A stretch of DNA of 5,125 bases from Acidimicrobiales bacterium (lineage in GTDB: Bacteria > Actinomycetota > Acidimicrobiia > Acidimicrobiales > SHLQ01), in the NCBI GenBank assembly GCA_013002375.1, contig JABDJW010000416.1, positions 1-5,125 of the forward strand, written 5' to 3'. The position numbers were made by a program, and so were the translations under genes. Each line of letters starts with the position of its first letter. Within the stretch, counting starts at the first letter, position 1. The notes under the pieces are model-generated. The model was given only the letters and a program-made list of their open reading frames with translations. It made no database searches and was not told where the DNA came from. Below, one piece after another: positions 1 through 5,125 of this stretch.

Positions 1-800
1 GGCAAGGACAGCATCGTGATGCTGCACCTCGCGATGAAGGCGTTCCATCCGTGCAAGTTGCCGTTCCCGATCATGCACATCGACACGGGCCACAACTTCC
101 CCGAGGTGCTCGAGTTCCGCGATCAGCGGATGGAAGAGACCGGCTCGCGTTTGGTGGTCGCCTCGGTGCAGGACGCCATCGACGACGGCCGCGTCAAAGA
201 AGAAACCGGCCCTCGGGCTTCGCGGAATCAGCTGCAAATCGTGCCGCTGCTCGACGCGATAGAAGAACACAAGTTCGGCGCCCTCTTCGGCGGGGCTCGC
301 CGCGACGGGAAAAGGCGCGGGCCAAGGAACGCTTCTATTCGTTCCGGGACGAGTTCGGTCAGTGGGATCCCAAGAATCAGCGGCCCGAGTTGTGGAACCT
401 CTACAACGGCAAGGTCAAGCAGGGCGAGAACATCCGGGTCTTCCCGATCTCCAACTGGGCCGAGCTCGACATCTGGCAGTACATCGCCGAGGAGAACATC
501 GCCCTGCCCGGCGTCTACTTCGCCCACGAGCGCGAGGTCTTCGAACGCGACGGCATGCTGTTGGCGGTCAGCGAGTACATCTCGCTGATGGACGACGAGA
601 AGCCGTTCGTCGAGAAGGTGCGCTACCGCACCGTCGGCGACATGAGCTGCACCGGTGCGGTCGAATCCGATGCCGACACGCTCGACAAGATCATCGAAGA
701 GGTATCCGCCACCCGCATCACCGAACGGGGCGCCACCCGCGCCGACGACCGGGTTTCCGAAGCGGCCATGGAGGATCGTAAGAAGAAGGGCTACTTCTAG
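1..800 (+). CDS. cysD: Sulfate adenylyltransferase small subunit CysD, 5' partial, with an apparent frameshift
   Basis: CysD is the catalytic PP-loop subunit of the CysDN ATP sulfurylase; it makes adenosine 5'-phosphosulfate (APS) from ATP and sulfate in the cytoplasm. The window opens inside the PP-loop (GKDSIVMLHLA), so roughly the first 35-45 residues are missing. Family landmarks follow: HIDTGHNFPE, GPRASRNQLQ, FGGARRD, AKERFYSFRDEF, QWDPKNQRPELW, VFPISNWAELDIWQYI, RTVGDMSCTGA and the typical tail RKKKGYF. The first 102 codons read in the frame of base 1. From base 309 the protein continues in another frame to TAG at 798-800. Joining the two pieces gives a normal CysD with one base missing. 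Identity is certain; whether the gene is functional is not. The alternatives are a true pseudogene or a one-base sequence or assembly error. The 3' end overlaps the start of a mini-ORF, and cysN follows. Confidence 0.93.
   Translation, partial: QGQHRDAAPRDEGVPSVQVAVPDHAHRHGPQLPRGARVPRSADGRDRLAFGGRLGAGRHRRRPRQRRNRPSGFAESAANRAAARRDRRTQVRRPLRRGSPRREKARAKERFYSFRDEFGQWDPKNQRPELWNLYNGKVKQGENIRVFPISNWAELDIWQYIAEENIALPGVYFAHEREVFERDGMLLAVSEYISLMDDEKPFVEKVRYRTVGDMSCTGAVESDADTLDKIIEEVSATRITERGATRADDRVSEAAMEDRKKKGYF
304..314 (+). other. Frameshift site in cysD (one base missing)
   Basis: Upstream the frame reads ...FGGARRD and ends at GAC 304-306. Downstream EKARAKER begins at GAA 309-311. The family sequence here is normally RRDEEK, encoded by something like GACGAGGAAAAG. 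The window has GACGGGAAAAG, exactly that string with one A removed. Only the two bases 307-308 remain of the expected Glu codon. No typical slippery heptamer lies in the zero frame here, so programmed -1 frameshifting is not supported. Confidence 0.85.
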
Positions 801-803
801 TGA
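773..803 (+). repeat. Direct repeat copy 1: cysD tail plus overlapping GTGA start
   Basis: This 31-bp segment recurs at 844-874 with one mismatch (A799 versus C870); the first 26 bp are identical. Copy 1 encodes the CysD C-terminus DRKKKGYF, then TAG. That stop overlaps a GTG start (800-802) in the string TAGTGA. A purine-rich Shine-Dalgarno-like AAGAAGG lies at 783-789, 10 nt before the GTG. Confidence 0.92.
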
Positions 804-874
804 GCACTCCAGGATTCGCATCGATACGACCCAGCGGTGCTGTGGATCGTAAGAAGAAGGGCTACTTCTCGTGA
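800..874 (+). CDS. Mini-ORF between cysD and cysN (24 codons), possibly a duplication remnant
   Basis: A GTG at 800-802 overlaps the cysD stop and opens a 24-codon frame ending at TGA 872-874, which itself overlaps the cysN GTG at 871. The product begins MSTPGFAS and ends VDRKKKGYFS, so its last third repeats the C-terminus of CysD. It has a Shine-Dalgarno-like sequence (783-789) and stop/start overlaps on both sides, as expected for translational coupling. I recognise no family. It could be a coupling leader for cysN, or simply debris from a duplication at the cysD/cysN junction. Without homologs a real peptide function is unsupported. Confidence 0.35.
   Translation: MSTPGFASIRPSGAVDRKKKGYFS
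844..874 (+). repeat. Direct repeat copy 2: duplicated cysD tail carrying the cysN start
   Basis: This is the second copy of the 31-bp repeat, displaced by 71 bp from copy 1. It again reads DRKKKGYF, in the frame of the mini-ORF. The mismatch C870 changes TAG to TCG, so translation runs one codon further to TGA (872-874), which overlaps the GTG start of cysN. Confidence 0.92.
854..860 (+). promoter_or_regulatory. Ribosome binding site of cysN, inside repeat copy 2
   Basis: AAGAAGG lies 10 nt upstream of the cysN GTG at 871. The spacing is slightly long, but it is the only purine-rich Shine-Dalgarno-like stretch nearby. It is made of the same Lys codons that encode the CysD tail, so the repeat carries the start signal with it. 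Confidence 0.5.
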
Positions 875-2130
875 CGGAGATTCTTCGTTTCGCGACCGCG
901 GGTTCGGTCGACGACGGCAAGTCGACCCTCATTGGTCGCATGCTGTACGACACCAAGACGATCTTCCAGGATCAACTGGAAGCGGTCGAGCGCACGTCGG
1001 AGCAACTCGGCAACGAGCACACCAACCTGGCGCTGCTCACCGACGGTCTGCGGGCCGAACGCGAGCAGGGCATCACCATCGATGTCGCCTACCGCTACTT
1101 CTCGACCCCGCACCGCAAGTTCATCATCGCCGACACGCCGGGCCATGCGCAGTACACCCGCAACATGGTCACCGGTGCCTCGACCGCCGACTTGGCCATC
1201 GTGTTGATCGATGCCCGCAAGGGTGTGCTCGAGCAATCGCGCCGCCATGCGTTCATCGCTTCGTTGTTGCGCATCCCCCACCTGGTGCTGGCGGTGAACA
1301 AGATGGATCTCGTCGACTACAGCGAGGAACAGTTCACCAAGGTCATGAACGAGTTCCGCGAGTTCGCCATTCGTCTCGACATCCACGATCTCACCTTCAT
1401 CCCGATCTCGGCCCTGCACGGCGACAACGTGGTCGATCGCAGCGAGAACATGCCGTGGTACGAGGGCAGCCCGCTGCTGCATCACCTCGAGACCGTGCAC
1501 ATCGCGTCCGACCGCAACCTGATCGACGCCCGCCTGCCGGTGCAGTACGTACTGCGGCCGCAGAGCGACGCCTACCACGACTACCGGGGTTACGCCGGCA
1601 CGATCAGCGGTGGCGTCATGAAGCCGGGTGACGAAGTCGTCGTCTTGCCGTCAGGTTTCGAGAGTCGCATCAAGTCGATCGACACCTACGACGGTCCGGT
1701 CGAGGAAGCGTTCTCGCCCATGGCGGTCAGCGTCACCCTCGAAGACGACATCGACATCTCGCGCGGCGACATGATCTGCCGACCGAACAACCAGCCCACC
1801 GTCACCCAGGACGTCGAGGCCATGGTCTGTTGGATGACGTCGGAATCCAAGCTCGAACCCCGCCGCAAGCTGGCCATCAAGCACACCACCCGCGAAGCGC
1901 GCTGCATGGTCAAAGATGTCCAGTACCGCCTCGACATCAACACCCTGCATCGCGACGAGGACAGCGAGGTGCTCGAACTCAACGAAATCGGACGGGTTTC
2001 GCTGCGCACCACGGTGCCGTTGTTCTTCGACAAGTACCGGCGCAACCGCGAAACCGGCAGCTTCATCTTGATCGATGAGGACACCAACAACACGGTCGGC
2101 GCCGGCATGATCCTCGGCGAGACGCAGTAA
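871..2130 (+). CDS. cysN: Sulfate adenylyltransferase large subunit CysN (GTPase)
   Basis: CysN is the EF-Tu/EF-1alpha-like GTPase subunit of ATP sulfurylase; GTP hydrolysis drives APS formation by CysD. The 419-residue product has all the GTPase motifs: P-loop GSVDDGKST (11-19), the switch I region around QGITIDVAYRYF (66-77), DTPGH (88-92), NKMD (143-146) and SAL (180-182). Beta-barrel domains like those of elongation factors follow, including VQYVLRPQSD, YRGYAGTISGG and, near the end, TGSFILIDEDTNNTVGAGMI. The GTG start is fixed: an in-frame TAA at 850-852 leaves no other start codon before 871. The length fits stand-alone actinobacterial CysN and lacks a fused CysC domain. cysC follows after 9 nt in the same frame. 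If the cysD frameshift is real, this subunit would lack its catalytic partner unless another cysD exists. Confidence 0.97.
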   Translation: MTEILRFATAGSVDDGKSTLIGRMLYDTKTIFQDQLEAVERTSEQLGNEHTNLALLTDGLRAEREQGITIDVAYRYFSTPHRKFIIADTPGHAQYTRNMVTGASTADLAIVLIDARKGVLEQSRRHAFIASLLRIPHLVLAVNKMDLVDYSEEQFTKVMNEFREFAIRLDIHDLTFIPISALHGDNVVDRSENMPWYEGSPLLHHLETVHIASDRNLIDARLPVQYVLRPQSDAYHDYRGYAGTISGGVMKPGDEVVVLPSGFESRIKSIDTYDGPVEEAFSPMAVSVTLEDDIDISRGDMICRPNNQPTVTQDVEAMVCWMTSESKLEPRRKLAIKHTTREARCMVKDVQYRLDINTLHRDEDSEVLELNEIGRVSLRTTVPLFFDKYRRNRETGSFILIDEDTNNTVGAGMILGETQ

Positions 2131-2139
2131 GCGAACCCT

Positions 2140-2751
2140 TTGTCTGAGGAGCACCGGCCCGAGGTCACGCCCAATACGGTCTGGCATCCGGGTCACTTCT
2201 CGCGCGCCGATCGCTACGCCGCGCTCGGCGCAATCGGTGCCACGGTGTGGTTCACCGGGCTGTCGGGCTCGGGCAAGTCGACCGTCGCGGTCGAAGTCGA
2301 ACGGCTGCTGGTCGAATCCGGGCAAGCGGCGTACCTGCTCGACGGCGACAATCTGCGCCAGGGGCTCAACGGCGATCTCGGCTTCTCGGCCGAGGATCGC
2401 GACGAGAATGTCCGCCGGGTGGCGGAGGTCGCTCGGCTCATGGCCGATGCCGGCACCGTTTCGCTGGTGCCGTTGGTCTCGCCCTACCGGGCGGCGCGCG
2501 ATCGAGCCCGGGAGATCCACGGCATCGCCGATGTTCCCTTCTACGAGGTCTTCATCGATACCCCGATCGAGATCTGCGAACAACGCGATCCAAAGGGGCT
2601 GTACGCCAAGGCCCGCGCCGGCGAGATCAAGAACTTCACCGGCATCGACGATCCCTATGAGGCCCCGCTGGCTCCCGAGCTGGTGCTGACGCCCGAAGAC
2701 GGTGATCCGATCGCCCAGGCCTCCAAGGTGCTCGGCCTCCTCGGTCGATAG
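2140..2751 (+). CDS. cysC: Adenylylsulfate (APS) kinase CysC
   Basis: CysC phosphorylates APS at the 3'-OH with ATP to give PAPS, the step after CysDN in assimilatory sulfate activation and the source of sulfonate donors. The 203-residue product shows Walker A GLSGSGKST (40-48), LDGDNLRQGLNGDLGFS (67-83), DRDENVRR (86-93), the active-site SPYRAARDRAR (114-124) and the lid/substrate motif KARAGEIKNFTGIDDPYE (157-174). All are typical of APS kinases at about usual length. The start is TTG at 2140-2142. Only three codons (GCG AAC CCT) separate it from the in-frame cysN stop, and no other start codon occurs before the P-loop region, so TTG is the only good choice. No clear Shine-Dalgarno sequence is visible; coupling to cysN translation is likely. 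The last part of the sulfate-activation operon visible here. Confidence 0.96.
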   Translation: MSEEHRPEVTPNTVWHPGHFSRADRYAALGAIGATVWFTGLSGSGKSTVAVEVERLLVESGQAAYLLDGDNLRQGLNGDLGFSAEDRDENVRRVAEVARLMADAGTVSLVPLVSPYRAARDRAREIHGIADVPFYEVFIDTPIEICEQRDPKGLYAKARAGEIKNFTGIDDPYEAPLAPELVLTPEDGDPIAQASKVLGLLGR

Positions 2752-2762
2752 ACCGAAGGCCA

Positions 2763-2783
2763 CCCCGCTCGGAGGGAGCGGGG
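2763..2783 (+). terminator. GC-rich hairpin after cysC, candidate terminator
   Basis: A perfect inverted repeat, CCCCGCTC (2763-2770) and GAGCGGGG (2776-2783), forms an 8-bp stem with the 5-nt loop GGAGG. It begins 12 nt after the cysC stop. No T-run follows, so it is not a textbook intrinsic terminator, though U-less hairpins are often proposed as terminators in high-GC actinobacteria. It could instead stabilise the cys mRNA 3' end. The loop resembles a Shine-Dalgarno sequence but is too far (25 nt) from the next start to serve as one. Confidence 0.5.
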
Positions 2784-2785
2784 CC

Positions 2786-2791
2786 TAGGCT
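2786..2791 (+). promoter_or_regulatory. Possible -10 element for the transporter gene
   Basis: TAGGCT matches the actinobacterial TANNNT -10 consensus and ends 9 nt before the GTG at 2801. A transcript from here would be leaderless or nearly so, consistent with the absence of a Shine-Dalgarno sequence before that GTG. No -35 element is convincing, and it sits beside the hairpin, so this is a weak call. Confidence 0.22.
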
Positions 2792-2800
2792 GCACACGCT

Positions 2801-4021
2801 GTGGCCCTCGAAGCACCAGCGGCCGTGGTCGCACGAGAACGTCGGGCGACGATTGCGCTCTTTGTCGCCACCGTGGCCTACTTCACCGTCGGCGGAATCT
2901 CGTTTCCGGTCTTGCCGCTCCTGGTCGAGCAGCGACTCGATGGCCAGGAGAGCGAAGTCGGGCTGGTCTTCGGCGCGTTCGCGGTAGGCATGTTGGCTCT
3001 GCGTCCGTTTGTCGGGTACGTGGCCGACCGGTTCGGCCGCCGCAACAACGTGCTGGTCGGTTGCCTGGTGGTCGGGCTGACCCAACTCCTGGTCGTGCCG
3101 GCTGCCGACGCCGGATTGTGGCCGCTGCTGACCGTGCGCTTCTCCTCGGGCGCTGCCGCTTCGTTCGTCTTCGTGAGCTTGGCCACGATTGCCTCCGAGC
3201 TACCGAGCGAGGAGCGTCGCGCCGGCGTCTACGGCGTTTTTGCAGCTATGACCTTCGTGGGATTCGGCATCGGACCGGTGATTGGTGAGTTCGTCAATGA
3301 CCGCCTCGGATTCGCCGAGGCCTTTGCCGTGGCGGCCGGTTTTGGCATCGTCGCCGCGATGTGCGGTCTGCTGATCGGTGAGACCAAGCCGCCGGAGGTC
3401 GAACCCCGGCTCGAGGGTTTGTCCGACGTGGTGCACCCGGTCGGGGCCCGCCTCGGCTTGGCCAATTTCGTGGCCATGATCGCCTTCATGAGTTTTCAAG
3501 GGTTCATCGCGCTCTGGGCCGACGAGCTCGGCGTCGGGTCCGCTGGGCTGTTGCTGTTCATCTTCTCGTTCACCGCGATGGCGTTGCGCATTGGCACGAG
3601 CGGGTTGAACGTGACCTCTCGGCGGTTCGCGGCGGGTTCGATGGCGTATGGGGCGATCGCGATCGGCATGTTGGTCGCGGCCGTCGCGAACGGGTTGGCG
3701 ATGTTGGTGCTGTCGGCCGTCGTGCTGGGCGCCGGAATGTCGTTGATCACGCCACTGCTCTTCCTCGGTGGTGCCGAGAGCGCCCCCGAAGCCGACCGTG
3801 CCCGGGTGCTGTCGACCATTACGTTCTGCAACGATCTCGGGGTCTCGGCCGGCGTACCGATTCTGGGCTATGTCGCCGAGCTGGCCGGCTTTCGATGGAT
3901 GTACCTGACCGGCATGGGATTCGCCCTCTTCGGGCTGGCCGTCTTTCGCTCGCCGGTCGTCGCCGGCCTGCCGGGCTTCCCGCGCGGCGCGGAAGCCGCG
4001 GTCGCCAAAGAAGCGGGTTAG
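2801..4021 (+). CDS. Major facilitator superfamily (MFS) transporter, substrate unknown
   Basis: A 406-residue, strongly hydrophobic membrane protein, the usual length for a 12-helix MFS carrier. Helix 1 lies about residues 17-41 and helix 2 about 53-72. The cytoplasmic loop 2-3 motif A follows as GYVADRFGRR (72-81). The helix 5 stretch GFGIGPVIGE (154-163) resembles the antiporter motif C of drug:H+ exporters, with Glu where Gly is common. A polar central loop (about 194-215) separates the two halves, and the last helix ends near residue 383. An efflux role is a mild inference from these motifs; the substrate cannot be read. GTG 2801 is the first start after an in-frame TAG (2786-2788); GTG 2825 is an alternative. 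No Shine-Dalgarno sequence precedes either. Separation from cysC by a hairpin argues against a shared function with sulfate activation. The stop overlaps that of the convergent downstream gene. Confidence 0.92.
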   Translation: MALEAPAAVVARERRATIALFVATVAYFTVGGISFPVLPLLVEQRLDGQESEVGLVFGAFAVGMLALRPFVGYVADRFGRRNNVLVGCLVVGLTQLLVVPAADAGLWPLLTVRFSSGAAASFVFVSLATIASELPSEERRAGVYGVFAAMTFVGFGIGPVIGEFVNDRLGFAEAFAVAAGFGIVAAMCGLLIGETKPPEVEPRLEGLSDVVHPVGARLGLANFVAMIAFMSFQGFIALWADELGVGSAGLLLFIFSFTAMALRIGTSGLNVTSRRFAAGSMAYGAIAIGMLVAAVANGLAMLVLSAVVLGAGMSLITPLLFLGGAESAPEADRARVLSTITFCNDLGVSAGVPILGYVAELAGFRWMYLTGMGFALFGLAVFRSPVVAGLPGFPRGAEAAVAKEAG

Positions 4022-4398
4022 CCCTTTTCGGCGGGCTTGCCGTAGGGCTGTTTGGCCGTCTTGTAGCAGTCGGCGTGGTAGTGGTCGACCCGCTCCCAGA
4101 CACCCTTGGTGTAGATGTTGCAGATCACCTGCTGGTTGCGCATGCGGGCCTGGAACTTCACCCGTTCACCGCACACCACGCAGTCGACCTGGCTACCGGG
4201 CTCGACCAACCGGATCGCGGCTCGTGATTTCCAGACTTGCTTCTTGGCCCGAGCCGTCTTCTTCTTGGCGGTCGCCTTCTTGGTTGTCGCCTTCTTGGTG
4301 GGAGCCTTCTTGACCGCTGCCTTCTTGCTCGTGGCCTTCTTGGCCGAAGTTTTGGACTTGGAGGCGCCGCGCTTTTTGGCAGCTGTCTTGGTAGCCAT
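4018..4398 (-). CDS. Histone H1-like Lys/Ala-rich protein with C-terminal Cys/His (putative zinc) finger
   Basis: A 126-residue basic protein in two parts. Residues 1-53 are almost wholly Lys, Ala, Thr and Ser, with a pentapeptide repeat KKA(T/A/P)x about six times from residue 20 to 49, like the tails of histone H1 and of actinobacterial nucleoid proteins. Residues about 54-118 look folded and carry C73-x2-C76, C93, H106 and H108-x2-C111. C-x2-C-x31-H-x2-C, with VDHYHADCY at the end, resembles the spacing of PARP-type zinc fingers (C-x2-C-x28-30-H-x2-C), which bind DNA breaks. Zinc and DNA binding are inferences; I do not recognise a named family. ATG 4398 is well placed, with a weak AGAAG just upstream. 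The gene lies 69 bp downstream of ettA on the same strand and could be co-transcribed. Its TAA overlaps the transporter's TAG. Confidence 0.85.
   Translation of the reverse strand: MATKTAAKKRGASKSKTSAKKATSKKAAVKKAPTKKATTKKATAKKKTARAKKQVWKSRAAIRLVEPGSQVDCVVCGERVKFQARMRNQQVICNIYTKGVWERVDHYHADCYKTAKQPYGKPAEKG
4261..4341 (-). repeat. 15-bp tandem repeat encoding the Lys-Lys pentapeptides
   Basis: On the plus strand CTTCTT recurs at 4261, 4276, 4291, 4306, 4321 and 4336, an exact 15-bp period. Each is an AAG-AAG (Lys-Lys) pair on the minus strand, with three Ala/Thr/Ser/Pro/Val-type codons between pairs. The units are degenerate outside the Lys codons. Such tracts often vary in copy number among strains. 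Confidence 0.85.
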
Positions 4399-4467
4399 GG
4401 GCTTCTATCGGCGGTTGCCCGACCGAGTTGAGCTTGCGGCTATCTGACTCGTCGTTTCTTCGGGGTA
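4399..4467. other. Short intergenic gap between ettA and the histone-like gene
   Basis: Sixty-nine bases separate the ettA stop from the downstream start on the minus strand. I see no good hairpin, no T-run and no clear TANNNT promoter here, so I favour read-through transcription from ettA, though weakly. Confidence 0.4.

Positions 4468-5125
<658 letters not shown>

Noticed and set aside
304..316. Programmed -1 ribosomal frameshift in cysD
   Set aside because: The zero-frame codons GGG AAA AGG do not form an X XXY YYZ slippery heptamer, and CysD families are not known to me to use frameshifting; a base deletion explains the data better.
228..956. Minus-strand open frame (242 codons) opposite cysD, and a similar one at 862-1578 opposite cysN
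   Set aside because: Mirror frames of real genes with no domain signatures; the plus-strand products are unmistakable.
1651..2763. Long minus-strand open frame (370 codons) opposite cysN and cysC
   Set aside because: It lies antisense to two certain enzymes; its length reflects high-GC codon bias, and its sequence shows no recognisable motif.
773..4341. Similarity between the AAGAAGAAG of the cysD repeats and the AAG-AAG units of the histone-like gene
   Set aside because: Both simply encode consecutive Lys residues; flanking bases differ, so no shared repeat family is implied.
4412..4425. Small hairpin CGGT...ACCG in the ettA/histone-like gap
   Set aside because: Only a 4-bp stem with no T-run; not distinguishable from chance in GC-rich DNA.

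Overview
The window is a dense, GC-rich bacterial segment. GTG and TTG start codons, codons ending mostly in G or C, and the gene content suggest a high-GC actinobacterium. The Lys/Ala-rich histone-like protein with a C-terminal Cys/His cluster reminds me of Acidimicrobiia-type actinobacteria, but that placement is an inference from memory, not a computed result.

Plus strand, 1-2751: the sulfate-activation genes cysD-cysN-cysC. CysD (cut by the left edge) and CysN form ATP sulfurylase, which makes APS from sulfate and ATP with GTP hydrolysis as the driver. CysC phosphorylates APS to PAPS. Three things are odd here. cysD carries a one-base deletion at about 307-308 that breaks its frame. The cysD/cysN junction is duplicated: a 31-bp repeat with one mismatch occurs at 773-803 and 844-874, and its overlapping stop/start layout frames a 24-codon mini-ORF. 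cysN and cysC lie in the same frame, separated by one TAA and 9 nt, as if a CysNC fusion had been split or had not yet formed.

Plus strand, 2801-4021: a 12-helix-type major facilitator transporter of unknown substrate, separated from cysC by a 49-bp gap holding a perfect 8-bp-stem hairpin. It meets the next gene tail to tail, with the two stop codons overlapping in the tetranucleotide TTAG.

Minus strand, 5125-4018: the 3' part of an ABC-F ATPase that looks like EttA (translational throttle), cut by the right edge. A 69-bp gap follows, then a 126-residue protein made of a histone H1-like Lys/Ala tail and a C-x2-C...H-x2-C cluster resembling a PARP-type zinc finger in spacing. That protein is the least conventional gene here. 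I saw no RNA genes, CRISPR arrays, insertion sequences or phage genes.
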